Assembly (NCBI RefSeq): GCF_004135205.1
Contig: NZ_CP035490.1
Coordinates: 2,869,501-2,933,500, forward strand
Origin: Hahella sp. KA22
Lineage (GTDB): Bacteria; Pseudomonadota; Gammaproteobacteria; Pseudomonadales; Oleiphilaceae
DNA length: 64,000 bases
Reading direction: 5' to 3'
In this document: positions 9,300 to 18,459 of the stretch, piece after piece
Position numbering within the stretch: the first letter of the stretch is position 1
Layout: each line of letters begins with the position of its first letter
Program-made: the position numbers and the translations under genes
Notes under the pieces: generated by a model
What the model was told of the DNA's origin: nothing
The model's input: the letters and a program-made list of their open reading frames with translations, nothing else
Database searches by the model: none

Positions 9300-9525
9300 C
9301 GTGGTTGCGGGGAGCGTCCTCGGATGACTGGGTGGAAGATTCCTGTTTGTCTTTCTGGTCTGTCTCGTTGCCGGGAATCATTTTGTCATCGTCATCGAAC
9401 AGGATGCTGTGCGCAGGACCTTCCAGGTCGTCATACTGACCGGAGCGCACCGCCCAACGAAAAATAATGACGGCGACGGTGATGAGTGCGATGGAGAGAG
9501 GGATCAGGACGAACAGTATCTGCAT
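9292..9525 (-). CDS. ccoS: cbb3-type cytochrome oxidase assembly protein CcoS
   Basis: This is a 77-residue small membrane protein with one N-terminal helix (residues ~3-25) followed by RWAVRSGQYDDLEGPA. That segment is typical of CcoS, which is needed for insertion of haem and copper into the cbb3 oxidase. The tail is polar and acidic with many Asp, Gln and Ser residues. It lies 9 bp after ccoI and overlaps the TauE-like gene downstream, as expected of a tight assembly operon. Confidence 0.93.
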   Translation of the reverse strand: MQILFVLIPLSIALITVAVIIFRWAVRSGQYDDLEGPAHSILFDDDDKMIPGNETDQKDKQESSTQSSEDAPRNHDA

Positions 9526-9534
9526 AGCGGGGCC

Positions 9535-11976
9535 TTATGGCTTTTGGACGCCGGACAGTCTAAGAGCGTTAAGCACAACAATCAATGAACTGACCGACAT
9601 GCCGATGGCGGCGGCGTAGGGCGGCACATAACCGGCGGCGGCCAGCGGCAGGGCGAGCAGGTTATAACAGACGGCCCAGGACAGGTTCTGGCGAATAATG
9701 CGATAGGCGTCCCGCGCTTTCTTGACGCCGAATGCGAAAGTACGCAAATCGCCGTTAAGGATAACCGCGTCTGCGCGCACCTGGGTCAGGTCTGTCGCAT
9801 TGTTCATCGCCACCGCCAGATGCGCCCCCGCCATAACCGGAACGTCATTGACGCCGTCCCCCACCATGACGACAGTGTCGCCTTCTTTCTGCCATTGCTT
9901 CACTCGCTCCAGTTTGCCTTCCGGCGAGCAGGATTTTTCAATATCGGTCACCGCCAGCTCGGATGCGATAGTTTCGACGGCGGCGGAACTGTCGCCGGAT
10001 AGAATTGCGGTGCGTAAACCCTGCTCCTGTTGCAATTGTCGCAGGGCTTCTTTTGCGGACGGACGCAGACTGTCGGTCAGATAGAACAACGCCAGAAGCT
10101 GCTTGTCATCCGCCAGGGCGATGGTTTGATAGTTCTCTGGCGTCACCATTTGCGATTCCGGCAGCTTTTCCGTCGCAAACTTCAGATTGCCGAGACGGTA
10201 TGCGGTTGCGCCGCGCGTTCCTTCGACGCCTCGCCCGGTATGGTTGCGAATTTGCTCTGCGGGTCCCAGGGCGTAACCCTGGAACGTTTTGGCGATAGGG
10301 TGGGGGTTATCCCACTCCAAAGATCCGGCCAGGGCCAGCAGGTCTGCGTCGGAATAGTTGGAGCGATTGTCGATTTTCACCAGACTCAGCTCGCCCTGGG
10401 TCAGGGTGCCGGTCTTATCGAAGACCACGCGGGAGGCTCGGGCGAGGGTTTCCAGCGCGTGCCCCCGGGTAATGATTAATCCGGACTGTCGTAATGCGGT
10501 GGTGGCGGTGGTCAGGGCCGTGGGAGTCGCCAGCGACAGTGCGCAGGGACAGGTCACCACCAGTACGGAAAGCGTAATGGCGAAGGCATGGGTGGGATCA
10601 ATACGCCACCAGATCAAGCCAACAATAGCGGCGGTCAGCAGCACTCCAGCGACGAAATAGCTGGCGACTCGGTCCGCCATGGCGCTGAGCTGCGGACGCT
10701 CCTGCAAGGCTCGATCCACCAGTCGATTGATGGTGGACAGATGGGAGTCTTGATCCAGAGCGGTGACGCGCACTACTAATACGTTATCGATATTGACGCT
10801 GCCGCTAAGCACGGTGTCTCCGGCGCACCGGGGACGCGGCATGAATTCGCCAGTCAAGGCGGCTTCGTTGACGGAAGACTCGCCTTGCACGATTTCCCCA
10901 TCAACTGGAATCAGGTCGCCGGCCTTAAACAAGATGAGGTCGCCTACGCGAATATCCCGTAATGGCGTTAGTTGCGCCTTAGCCAGGTCGATTTGGCCAT
11001 TTTGTTCTCTCTGACTGGTCAGTAAGTCCACAAACTGAGGGGCTTTTTGTTTCAGGCGGGCATTGGATTGGGCGGCGGACATGCGCGCGCGGCTCTCCAG
11101 ATAGCGGCCCAGCAGCAGGAAGAAGGTAAACATGCAGACAGAGTCGAAGTAGACTTCCGGCCCTCCGCGGAAGGTGATCCAGACGCTGGCCGCAAAGGCG
11201 CCGCCAATCGCAAGGGACACCGGAACGTCCATGGTCAGGTGACGTAATCGGATGTCCCGTAGCGCTGCATTGAAAAATGGCCGAGCTGAATACAGGATCA
11301 CCGGCATGGCGACAATCAGGCTTATGAAGCGGAATAGATCGACGTATTCCGGCGTATCCTGCAACAGGCCGAAGTACATCGGCACCGCCAGCATCATGTT
11401 CTGCATCATGCCGATGCCGGCGATACCCAGGCGCACCAGCATGCTTTTCTGCTCATCGGCGAGGCGCTTTTCCTCTTCCGTGGCGGAAAAGGGATAGCCG
11501 CGAAAGCCGATGGACTGCAGTTGTAATAATACGTCGCTGAGAGGTGTGGCGTCCTGTTTCCAGGTCAGGGTGGCGCGGTGGTTACTCAGGTTCACCCAGA
11601 ACTCAACAACGCCGGGTAACTTGCGCACGAACTGCTCAACCAGCCAGACGCAGGCGGCGCAGGTAATGCCTTCCAGAGACAGGGACAGTGTGCGTTTACC
11701 GTCGGAGCCAGGTTGTGTGGCGATAGAAGAGAGCACATCGTCTCTGTCGTACAGCGCGTACTTGGAACGATCCAGACTGGAGATCGGCTCGGGGGCTTCC
11801 AGGCGCTTGTCCCGGAAGCGGTAAAACTGCTGTAATCCATCGTTATGGATCAGATTGGCGACTGCCTGGCAGCCGCGACAGCATACTGCGTAATCCTCGC
11901 CGCTTACGGTGACTTGAAGGTTGATGGCGGCGGGAACGGGATTACTGCAGTGATAGCACTTTTCGGCTTCACTCAT
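9535..11976 (-). CDS. ccoI: Copper-transporting P1B-type ATPase CcoI/FixI
   Basis: This 813-residue copper pump exports Cu(I) across the inner membrane for delivery to the CuB site of cbb3 oxidase. The N-terminus has an extra Cys-rich segment (C7, C10, C32, C33, C36) before a heavy-metal domain with C106-A-A-C109, a layout typical of FixI/CcoI rather than CopA. The TCPCAL membrane motif is near residue 476, the phosphorylated Asp of DKTGT near 519, and the GDGVND hinge motif near 720. The start overlaps the ccoH stop by 8 bp. Loss of such enzymes in other bacteria blocks cbb3 assembly. Confidence 0.95.
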   Translation of the reverse strand: MSEAEKCYHCSNPVPAAINLQVTVSGEDYAVCCRGCQAVANLIHNDGLQQFYRFRDKRLEAPEPISSLDRSKYALYDRDDVLSSIATQPGSDGKRTLSLSLEGITCAACVWLVEQFVRKLPGVVEFWVNLSNHRATLTWKQDATPLSDVLLQLQSIGFRGYPFSATEEEKRLADEQKSMLVRLGIAGIGMMQNMMLAVPMYFGLLQDTPEYVDLFRFISLIVAMPVILYSARPFFNAALRDIRLRHLTMDVPVSLAIGGAFAASVWITFRGGPEVYFDSVCMFTFFLLLGRYLESRARMSAAQSNARLKQKAPQFVDLLTSQREQNGQIDLAKAQLTPLRDIRVGDLILFKAGDLIPVDGEIVQGESSVNEAALTGEFMPRPRCAGDTVLSGSVNIDNVLVVRVTALDQDSHLSTINRLVDRALQERPQLSAMADRVASYFVAGVLLTAAIVGLIWWRIDPTHAFAITLSVLVVTCPCALSLATPTALTTATTALRQSGLIITRGHALETLARASRVVFDKTGTLTQGELSLVKIDNRSNYSDADLLALAGSLEWDNPHPIAKTFQGYALGPAEQIRNHTGRGVEGTRGATAYRLGNLKFATEKLPESQMVTPENYQTIALADDKQLLALFYLTDSLRPSAKEALRQLQQEQGLRTAILSGDSSAAVETIASELAVTDIEKSCSPEGKLERVKQWQKEGDTVVMVGDGVNDVPVMAGAHLAVAMNNATDLTQVRADAVILNGDLRTFAFGVKKARDAYRIIRQNLSWAVCYNLLALPLAAAGYVPPYAAAIGMSVSSLIVVLNALRLSGVQKP

Positions 11977-12499
11977 TCTCAGTCGGGACAGCTGGGCTCA
12001 AAGTGATTTTGGCGTCGGTGGGAAACCAGCTTTCGCCTTTCAGGCGCCAGGTCCCGTCGGCGTCGGACAGGTGGATGTAACGTCTGCCTTCGATTGGGCT
12101 GGGCAAAATGCCGTGGTAGCCGTCATCCTGGGCGACCAGGGCAATGTTGTAATCATGCTCCGCCAAAGTAGGGTGAATGAACTGAATGTTCAAGCGCTCC
12201 GCCTTCTTGATGGGAATGCCTGAGGTCAGCACCAGTTTGATGCGTCCGTCTTCATCAATACTCGCCTGCGCCGACAGAGCATAGTCTTGCGCAGTGCGGT
12301 CTTTGGCCAACTCCTGGTTGATCGCCAGGCCGTCTTTGTAATAGTCGTCTTTAACCAGCGTATCCTTCCCGCGTACGGCGAGAGTGACCATCAGGATGCT
12401 GAACAACACGGAAGAGGCGGGCAGACCTATCAGCAGCCACACCCATTTTTCTTTGTACCAAGGCAGAACAGTTCCAGCCGACATAGCAGAATTACTCAT
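11969..12499 (-). CDS. ccoH: FixH/CcoH cbb3 oxidase assembly protein
   Basis: This 176-residue protein has one N-terminal membrane helix (~15-38, after the typical PWYKEKWVW start) and a periplasmic domain. FixH/CcoH associates with the cbb3 oxidase and is needed for its stable assembly. The KDDYYKDGLAINQELAKDR segment after the helix is the family hallmark. The gene touches ccoG at the shared base 12499 and overlaps ccoI by 8 bp, so the four genes ccoG-H-I-S are almost certainly one transcript. Confidence 0.94.
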   Translation of the reverse strand: MSNSAMSAGTVLPWYKEKWVWLLIGLPASSVLFSILMVTLAVRGKDTLVKDDYYKDGLAINQELAKDRTAQDYALSAQASIDEDGRIKLVLTSGIPIKKAERLNIQFIHPTLAEHDYNIALVAQDDGYHGILPSPIEGRRYIHLSDADGTWRLKGESWFPTDAKITLSPAVPTENE

Positions 12500-13944
12500 T
12501 AGAATTTAACCGGCGCAGGACCAAGGAAACGGCTTTCGGAGTCAATTTTCACGGAAGCGTCGTCAACCGCCTGCGCTTTAAACACGATATCATGATTACG
12601 CTCTGTCAGCGCACTGGGTTTAGCCTCCACCGCCATCGGAATGGAGCGCACTTCAGAGGGCTCCAGGGTGAATTCGCTCTTGCCGGAGATGCTGACGCCA
12701 TCCATCCCTTCCACCGTGATGACAAAGGTGCGCACCTGGTCGGACATATTCATCAGCTGCAGGGTGTAGGCGTTCTCAATGTAGCCTTTGGCGTTGGTCT
12801 GGAACAGAGCGCCTCGGTCACGAATGACATCCAGCTCAACAGGAAGGCGCGTTCCCAGTTTGAAGGCGAAGGCCGACATCATGATAGCCAGCGCCAGACC
12901 ATAGCCAATGGTGCGTGGGCGCAGCAGTTTGGAGTCCTTGCCCTCCAGTTTCTGCTCTGTGGTATAGCTGATCAGCCCTTTCGGGTATTCCATTTTCTCC
13001 ATGACCGAGTCGCAGGCGTCGATACAGAGCGCGCAACCTATGCACTCGTACTGCAGACCGTCGCGAATATCGATGCCGGTTGGGCAGACCTGCACGCACA
13101 TACCGCAGTCCACACAATCCCCCAAGCCAACTTCTTTTGGGTCGGCGGAGCGTTTGCGGCTGCCTCTGGGTTCGCCCCGGTTAAGGTCATAGGACACCAC
13201 CAGTGTGTCTTTGTCGAACATGACTGACTGAAAGCGAGCGTAAGGACACATGTACAGACATACCTGCTCGCGCATCCAGCCTGCGTTGATATAGGTGGCC
13301 AGGGTAAAAAAGGCGATCCAGAAATACGCCCAGCCGGAACTGATATCAAAGGTGAAGAAGTCAGGGACCAACTCGCGGACAGGGTAGAAATATCCCACGA
13401 AAGTCAGACCGGTGGCGAAGGCTACGAATAACCAGGAAGCATGCTTGGCCGCCTTTTTCAGCGCCTTCTGCTTGTTCATGGAGGCCTGATCCAGCTTCAT
13501 GCGCTGGTTTCGGCTGCCTTCAATGCGTTCTTCCAGCCACATAAAGATGAACGTCCAGACGGTTTGCGGGCAGGTGTAGCCGCACCAGACTCTTCCAAAC
13601 AGAGTGGTGATAAAGAATAGGCCAAAGGCGCAGATAATCAGCAGCCAGGACAGCAGCACAAAGTCCTGCGGCCAGAACGTGGCGCCGAATATGTGGAACT
13701 TGCGGTTTGGCAAATCGAACAGCACCAGTTGCTGTCCATCGACGCTGATCCAACAGAACAGGAAGTACATTCCCATCAGGAACCAGAGCGAAAAGGAGCG
13801 GACCTTTTGGAATACGCCAGTAATTTCCTTGACGTAAATTTTCTTGCGGGCTTCGTAAAGTTCGACCGTTTTGACTTTCGGAGTGGAGGCGTCTTGCGGG
13901 TCGATATTTTGGACCGGGATCTTATTACTCATGATGCTGTCCAA
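12499..13944 (-). CDS. ccoG: Cytochrome c oxidase accessory protein CcoG (RdxA/FixG family)
   Basis: This 481-residue membrane ferredoxin is proposed to reduce copper for CuB-site assembly. It has about five membrane helices in the first ~350 residues (FSLWFLMGMYFLFCW and later), two 4Fe-4S motifs in series (CVDCGMCVQVCP and CIGCALCIDACD, ~residues 265-305), and a C-terminal Ig-like FixG domain (~375-481). A second in-frame ATG at 13932 (MSNKIPVQ) is equally possible as the start. It heads the accessory operon ccoGHIS, with a hairpin separating it from ccoP. Confidence 0.95.
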   Translation of the reverse strand: MDSIMSNKIPVQNIDPQDASTPKVKTVELYEARKKIYVKEITGVFQKVRSFSLWFLMGMYFLFCWISVDGQQLVLFDLPNRKFHIFGATFWPQDFVLLSWLLIICAFGLFFITTLFGRVWCGYTCPQTVWTFIFMWLEERIEGSRNQRMKLDQASMNKQKALKKAAKHASWLFVAFATGLTFVGYFYPVRELVPDFFTFDISSGWAYFWIAFFTLATYINAGWMREQVCLYMCPYARFQSVMFDKDTLVVSYDLNRGEPRGSRKRSADPKEVGLGDCVDCGMCVQVCPTGIDIRDGLQYECIGCALCIDACDSVMEKMEYPKGLISYTTEQKLEGKDSKLLRPRTIGYGLALAIMMSAFAFKLGTRLPVELDVIRDRGALFQTNAKGYIENAYTLQLMNMSDQVRTFVITVEGMDGVSISGKSEFTLEPSEVRSIPMAVEAKPSALTERNHDIVFKAQAVDDASVKIDSESRFLGPAPVKF

Positions 13945-14003
13945 GGTTTAATCACTTTAGCTTTGTCCAAACAGCGAATGACCAAAGCTAAGGAGACTAA
14001 GCC

Positions 14004-14031
14004 GCCGGAGCCCCGCTAAGAGGGCTCCGGC
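14004..14031. terminator. Strong hairpin between ccoP and ccoG
   Basis: A perfect 10-bp stem (GCCGGAGCCC/GGGCTCCGGC, 8-nt loop) lies 10 bp after the ccoP stop codon. It is not followed by a T run in the minus direction, so it may protect the 3' end of the ccoNOQP message or act as a partial terminator rather than stop all read-through into ccoG. Confidence 0.5.
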
Positions 14032-14041
14032 ATCGCAATGC

Positions 14042-14935
14042 TTAGCGATGAGACAAAGAGTAGATGTATGCAGCCAGCAGGTGAATACGCTCTTCACCCA
14101 GCTTGTCCTTGAAGGATGGCATAACGCCGCCGCGGCCGTTGCGGACTGTCGCCTCAACGATCGCTTGAGTGCCGCCGTACAGCCAGATGCCGTCAGTCAG
14201 GTTGGGTGCGCCCATGTCATGGCTGCCTTTACCGTCTTTGCCGTGGCAAACGAAGCAGTTGGCGGCGAATATTTCAGCGCCTTTCGCAGCCATGGCTTCG
14301 TCAACGTCTTCCTGGTTGCTCAAAGAGCGAACGTAGTTAGCGACTTGTTTAACGCCTTCTTCGCCGATCTCGTCCTTCCAGGCGCGCATGGCTGAGCCGT
14401 TACGACCGTCAGTGATGGTCTCTTTGATTTTCTCCGGCGCGCCGCCGTACAACCAGTCATTATCAGTCAGGTTAGGGAAGCCGGTAGCGCCGTGCGCGGT
14501 GCTGCCGTGACAAACTGCGCAGTTGTTGGCGAACAGACGCTGGCCGATTTTCATGGCCTTGTCGTCTTTGGCCAGTTCCTCGATTGGCGTAGCCGCCAGC
14601 TTGGCGAAAATCGGGGCGTAGGTTTCTTCCGCCTTTTTAACTTCCGCTTCCCACTGGTTTACGGAGGTCCAGCCGAAAATACCCTTGTAACTGCCCAATC
14701 CAGGATAAAAAACCAGATAACCGAGCCCGAAGACAATGGTTCCCATGAACAGAACCAGCCACCAGCGGGGCAGGGGATTGTCATACTCTTCGATGCCGTC
14801 GAACGAGTGACCCATGGTCTGCTCGGTTTCGGTATCGAACTTCTGGCTTTTGCGGGTGACCCACAGCAACCAGGCGCAACCAAATATTGATCCCAGGACG
14901 ATAAAAGATATCCATCCGGTCCAGAAACTAGTCAT
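14042..14935 (-). CDS. ccoP: cbb3-type cytochrome c oxidase diheme subunit CcoP
   Basis: This 297-residue membrane-anchored diheme cytochrome c receives electrons from soluble cytochromes and passes them to CcoO and CcoN. It has two N-terminal helices (~8-26 and ~58-78), as in the long proteobacterial form, and two c-type haem sites: C139-A-V-C-H143 and C227-F-V-C-H231, each followed by a PNLTD segment. I chose the ATG at 14935 (MTSFWTGW) over an in-frame upstream start at 15013, because the upstream residues are basic nonsense lying inside ccoQ. It overlaps ccoQ by 8 bp. Confidence 0.96.
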   Translation of the reverse strand: MTSFWTGWISFIVLGSIFGCAWLLWVTRKSQKFDTETEQTMGHSFDGIEEYDNPLPRWWLVLFMGTIVFGLGYLVFYPGLGSYKGIFGWTSVNQWEAEVKKAEETYAPIFAKLAATPIEELAKDDKAMKIGQRLFANNCAVCHGSTAHGATGFPNLTDNDWLYGGAPEKIKETITDGRNGSAMRAWKDEIGEEGVKQVANYVRSLSNQEDVDEAMAAKGAEIFAANCFVCHGKDGKGSHDMGAPNLTDGIWLYGGTQAIVEATVRNGRGGVMPSFKDKLGEERIHLLAAYIYSLSHR

Positions 14936-15113
14936 GTTTTTTAGTCTCCGCTTCGCGTACTGACTTAGCGTCCGCTTCGTCATCTTCAAAGGGCAGGTTC
15001 GCAGCTTCGTCAAACGTTTTCTTTTGTTTGGAACTGAAGGCCCATACCACTAAACCGATGAACGCCGCCATGATGAACAGGGTGGCTAACCCGCGGACAG
15101 TATTAATATCCAT
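14928..15113 (-). CDS. ccoQ: cbb3-type cytochrome oxidase subunit CcoQ
   Basis: This is a 61-residue single-span membrane protein (helix ~9-28) with the WAFSSKQKKTFDEAANLPF segment characteristic of CcoQ/FixQ. It stabilises the association of CcoP with the CcoNO core. It lies 5 bp after ccoO and overlaps ccoP by 8 bp. Confidence 0.94.
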   Translation of the reverse strand: MDINTVRGLATLFIMAAFIGLVVWAFSSKQKKTFDEAANLPFEDDEADAKSVREAETKKHD

Positions 15114-15118
15114 TGAAC

Positions 15119-15721
15119 TTACCGTTTGATTGCCGTACCCAGTTGCTGCAAGTAAGCAACCAGGGCTTCAATCTCATACTTGCCTTCAACCACTTCCGCT
15201 GCGCCTTCGATGTCCTCTTGGGTATAAGGTACGCCGACTTTGCTGAGAGCGTTCAGTTTGGCTGCCGTTTTCGACGGATCCACCTTGGTGGTGAACAACC
15301 ATGGGAAAGCAGGCATGTTGGATTCCGGAACCACGTCGCGGGGGTTGTACAGGTGAGCCCTATGCCAGGCGTCACTGTACTTGGTCCCTACACGGGCCAA
15401 GTCCGGACCAGTACGCTTGGAGCCCCACAGGAATGGGTGCTCATAAACAGACTCGCCGGCGACAGAGTAGTGGCCATAGCGCTCGGTTTCTGCGCGGAAC
15501 GGACGCACCATCTGTGTGTGGCATACGGTGCAGCCTTCACGGATGTAGATGTCGCGTCCTTCCAATTGCAGGGCGTTGAGCGGCTTGAGGCCTTCAACCG
15601 GTGTCGTCACTTCTTTGGTGAAGAACAAAGGTACGACTTCTACGAGTACACCGAAGCTGATTGCGACCACGATCAGAGGGATCATCAAGCCAAGGTTTTT
15701 CTCGACGACTTCATGATTCAT
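15119..15721 (-). CDS. ccoO: cbb3-type cytochrome c oxidase monoheme subunit CcoO
   Basis: This 200-residue monoheme cytochrome c is anchored by one N-terminal helix (~10-33). The haem site is C64-T-V-C-H68, followed by the TQMVRPF segment found in all CcoO proteins. A distal Met candidate lies in [10 protein letters not shown]. It relays electrons from CcoP to the catalytic CcoN. It starts 19 bp after ccoN in the same transcript. Confidence 0.96.
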   Translation of the reverse strand: MNHEVVEKNLGLMIPLIVVAISFGVLVEVVPLFFTKEVTTPVEGLKPLNALQLEGRDIYIREGCTVCHTQMVRPFRAETERYGHYSVAGESVYEHPFLWGSKRTGPDLARVGTKYSDAWHRAHLYNPRDVVPESNMPAFPWLFTTKVDPSKTAAKLNALSKVGVPYTQEDIEGAAEVVEGKYEIEALVAYLQQLGTAIKR

Positions 15722-15740
15722 CGAATTTTCTCCCTCTCAG

Positions 15741-17186
15741 TTAAACAGCGTGTGGAACAGAGTCAGCTTGCGCCAGCGCATCAATTGCTTTGGCGTCGCT
15801 TTGTCTGACGGTTTTCCAGGTGTTGTACGCCATGACCAGCATGCCGGACAGGAATACTGCTCCGCCCAAGACGCGGACAGCGTAGCCAGGGTAGCTGGCG
15901 TTCAGCGCCTGTACGAAGCTGTAGGTCAGGGTGCCGTCTTCGTTAACTGCACGCCACATCAGACCTTGCATGATGCCGTTGACCCACATTGCGGCGATGT
16001 ACAGTACGGTGCCGATCGTCGCCAGCCAGAAGTGAACGTTGACCAGCTTGACGCTGAACATTTCTTTCAGACCGTACAGACGAGGAATCAGGTGGTAGAG
16101 CGCGCCGATGGAAATCATCGCTACCCAGCCCAGAGCGCCGGAGTGAACGTGGCCGATAGTCCAGTCAGTATTGTGAGACAGCGCGTTGACGGTCTTGATA
16201 GACATCATCGGGCCTTCGAAAGTGGACATACCATAGAAAGACAGAGATACAACCAAGAAGCGCAGAACCGGATCGGTGCGCAGCTTATGCCATGCGCCGG
16301 ACAGGGTCATCATGCCGTTGATCATACCGCCCCAGGAAGGAGCCAGCAGAATCAGAGACATGACCATACCCGCGCTTTGCGCCCAGTCAGGCAGTGCGCT
16401 GTAATGCAAGTGGTGCGCGCCGGCCCATACGTAAATGCTGATCAGCGCCCAGAAGTGAACGATGGACAGACGGTAGGAGTAAACCGGACGTTCCGCCTGC
16501 TTGGGTACGAAGTAGTACATGATGCCCAGGAAGCCGGCGGTCAGGAAGAAGCCTACCGCGTTGTGCCCCCACCACCACTGCACCATTGCGTCAATCGCGC
16601 CTGCGTAAACAGAGTAAGACTTCATGGCGGAGACAGGGATCGCCATGCTGTTGCCGATGTGCAAAACGGCGACAGTAATAATGAACGCGCCGAAAAACCA
16701 GTTGGCGACATATATATGCTTGCTTTTACGCTTGGCGACCGTGCCGAAAAATACGATGGCGTACGCGACCCAAACAACCGCGATCAGGATGTCGATCGGC
16801 CATTCCAGCTCGGCGTATTCTTTGGAAGTGGTGTAACCAAGAGGAAGCGTAATAGCGGCCAGGACGATAACTGCCTGCCAGCCCCAGAAGGTGAAGCTGG
16901 CCAGACCGTTGGAAAACAGAGAAGCCTGACTGGTGCGTTGGACGACATAGTAGGAAGTTGCGAAAAGTGCGCATCCGCCGAAAGCGAAGATAACGGCGTT
17001 AGTGTGCAGTGGTCTCAAGCGACCGAAGTGGAACCATGGATAGTGAGTATTTAGTTCCGGCCATACCAGCTGTGCTGCGATAAGCACGCCGACAGCCATG
17101 CCCACTATACCCCAAACAACTGTCATGATGGCGAACTGACGCACCACCTTGTAGTTGTAGGTTTCGTTAGCACTTACTGTATTCAT
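15741..17186 (-). CDS. ccoN: cbb3-type cytochrome c oxidase catalytic subunit CcoN
   Basis: This is the 481-residue catalytic subunit of the high-affinity terminal oxidase, which reduces O2 to water and pumps protons at low oxygen. It has about 12 membrane helices. The [20 protein letters not shown] segment near residue 50 carries a low-spin haem ligand, and [10 protein letters not shown] marks the high-spin haem/CuB region. It is the first gene of ccoNOQP; only one such structural set lies in this window, whereas some pseudomonads carry two in tandem. An FNR/Anr box with -10 element is found ~240 bp upstream. Confidence 0.97.
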   Translation of the reverse strand: MNTVSANETYNYKVVRQFAIMTVVWGIVGMAVGVLIAAQLVWPELNTHYPWFHFGRLRPLHTNAVIFAFGGCALFATSYYVVQRTSQASLFSNGLASFTFWGWQAVIVLAAITLPLGYTTSKEYAELEWPIDILIAVVWVAYAIVFFGTVAKRKSKHIYVANWFFGAFIITVAVLHIGNSMAIPVSAMKSYSVYAGAIDAMVQWWWGHNAVGFFLTAGFLGIMYYFVPKQAERPVYSYRLSIVHFWALISIYVWAGAHHLHYSALPDWAQSAGMVMSLILLAPSWGGMINGMMTLSGAWHKLRTDPVLRFLVVSLSFYGMSTFEGPMMSIKTVNALSHNTDWTIGHVHSGALGWVAMISIGALYHLIPRLYGLKEMFSVKLVNVHFWLATIGTVLYIAAMWVNGIMQGLMWRAVNEDGTLTYSFVQALNASYPGYAVRVLGGAVFLSGMLVMAYNTWKTVRQSDAKAIDALAQADSVPHAV

Positions 17187-17742
17187 TAGTGACTATTCCT
17201 ACCCTGAGTTGATTAATACGGCGCAAACCTGCTGGCGAGTTCTTTATGCTTTTGCAATTTTGAGTTGTCGCCCAGTTCGAATGTCAGGCTTTCAGGATCC
17301 AGAAACCAGGGGCCTCTTTTTCCTCCCCCTCGACAGCGGGCCGAAGCATAAGAGTTGCGCAATAGGGCTGTCAACTTAATATGCTTGGCCAAGTCATTAT
17401 CTCCACATATTTTTTCCCCTGCTTGATATGCATCAAACGCGTTATAAACCGGAGGGCGGATGCGTTAGTTCAGAAGGGGAGCGTCTGTCTTAGACTTTAC
17501 TGCAAGGGAAGTCTCAGGGCATGTGAAGCAATGACCAAAGGACAGGAAATCCCTCTCACCCAATGCCTAAATAACTACTAGAAATAATAGATGATTTTTG
17601 GATGATTTCTGGTCGATTTTATATGAGATGACTCCTTCCTTTAATAAAGGAGGCGAGATCCTGATAATGACGGCCTTCGTGTAAAGATGAATATTTTTTC
17701 AGATCGTAGTTTTCGCATTGGTTTTTGGTTGATGGAGGGCGT
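17187..17742. other. Intergenic region between ccoN and a hydrolase gene
   Basis: This 556-bp stretch between divergent genes contains no open frame that looks coding. It holds the oxygen-regulated ccoN promoter described separately (17396-17436), leaving a ccoN leader of about 200 nt. The part nearest the hydrolase gene is AT-rich (17575-17690) and probably carries that gene's promoter, but I see no clear -35/-10 pair. A strong GGAGGG ribosome site precedes the hydrolase start. Confidence 0.6.
17396..17436 (-). promoter_or_regulatory. FNR/Anr-type promoter of ccoNOQP
   Basis: A perfect palindromic box TTGATATGCATCAA occupies 17423-17436 and matches the FNR/Anr consensus in every fixed position. 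In the ccoN direction a GATAAT -10 element (17396-17401) begins 22 nt after the box, the exact geometry of a class II FNR-dependent promoter. This predicts transcription from about 17388 with a ~200-nt leader, induced at low oxygen. Confidence 0.85.
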
Positions 17743-18369
17743 ATGCGCTTTATGTTCGACGGCCCGGAGCAGGCCGGGAAGGTTCTCTTATTCGCTCATG
17801 GCGCCGGTGCGCCGATGGACTCCGATTTCATGTCTTTTATCGCACAGGAGGTCAGCGCCGGCGGCGTTAAAGTTGTGCGCTTTGAATTCCCTTATATGCA
17901 AGAGCGTCGCGATAACGGAAAGAAGCGTCCGCCGGACCGTCAGGAGAAGTTGCTGACTTGCTTTGCGGAGGCGTTGGAAAACTGTCCTTCTGATGCGAAG
18001 GTATTTCTGGCTGGCAAATCTATGGGCGGACGCATGGCCAGTATGCTGGCGGCGGATTTGCCGGAGGGCGACTCCCGGGTGCGAGGATGGCTGGCGTTCG
18101 GCTATCCCTTTCATCCCCCTGGCAAACCGGAAAAACTCAGGACTGAGCACCTGGCGAATATTCCTCTTCCCGGACTGGTGCTGCAGGGCGAGCGGGACCC
18201 TTTTGGCGGCCGTTCTGAGAATATGGAGCAGTATCTGAACCAGCAAAGCGCTATGGTATGGCTCCCCGACGGTAATCATGATCTGGCCCCGCGCAAGGCT
18301 TCCGGCCTGACCAAAGAGCAAAACTGGCGCACGGCGGCTCAGGCGGCGCTGGCCTTTATACTACGCTGA
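17743..18369 (+). CDS. Alpha/beta hydrolase family protein (KANL3/Tex30-like dienelactone-hydrolase-type)
   Basis: This 208-residue small alpha/beta hydrolase has the nucleophile elbow GKSMGGRMAS (~residue 90) and a late GNHDLAPR segment that supplies the catalytic His; the acid is likely the Asp in GERDPFGG. An N-terminal FAHGAGAPMDSDFM segment forms the oxyanion region. I chose the ATG at 17743, which has GGAGGG four bases upstream, over an in-frame TTG at 17725. Bacterial members of this subgroup have no firmly known substrate. It is transcribed alone, 69 bp ahead of the earliest rlmM start. Confidence 0.8.
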   Translation: MRFMFDGPEQAGKVLLFAHGAGAPMDSDFMSFIAQEVSAGGVKVVRFEFPYMQERRDNGKKRPPDRQEKLLTCFAEALENCPSDAKVFLAGKSMGGRMASMLAADLPEGDSRVRGWLAFGYPFHPPGKPEKLRTEHLANIPLPGLVLQGERDPFGGRSENMEQYLNQQSAMVWLPDGNHDLAPRKASGLTKEQNWRTAAQAALAFILR

Positions 18370-18459
18370 TTTGCCCGGGGCGATAGGATCGACGACAATA
18401 GCGGCCTTTACCCAGCCGCGCATTGGCGCGTCGATGAATTGATGATTGGAAATGCCCGG

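Noticed and set aside
13945-14041. Separate FNR-type promoter for ccoG
   Set aside because: No box with acceptable half-sites is present; only a hairpin after ccoP is seen.
15750-17054. Long open frame (434 codons) on the plus strand
   Set aside because: It is the antisense shadow of ccoN, whose motifs are certain; the antisense product has a shuffled, Gln/Val/Asp/Arg-heavy composition without any family pattern.
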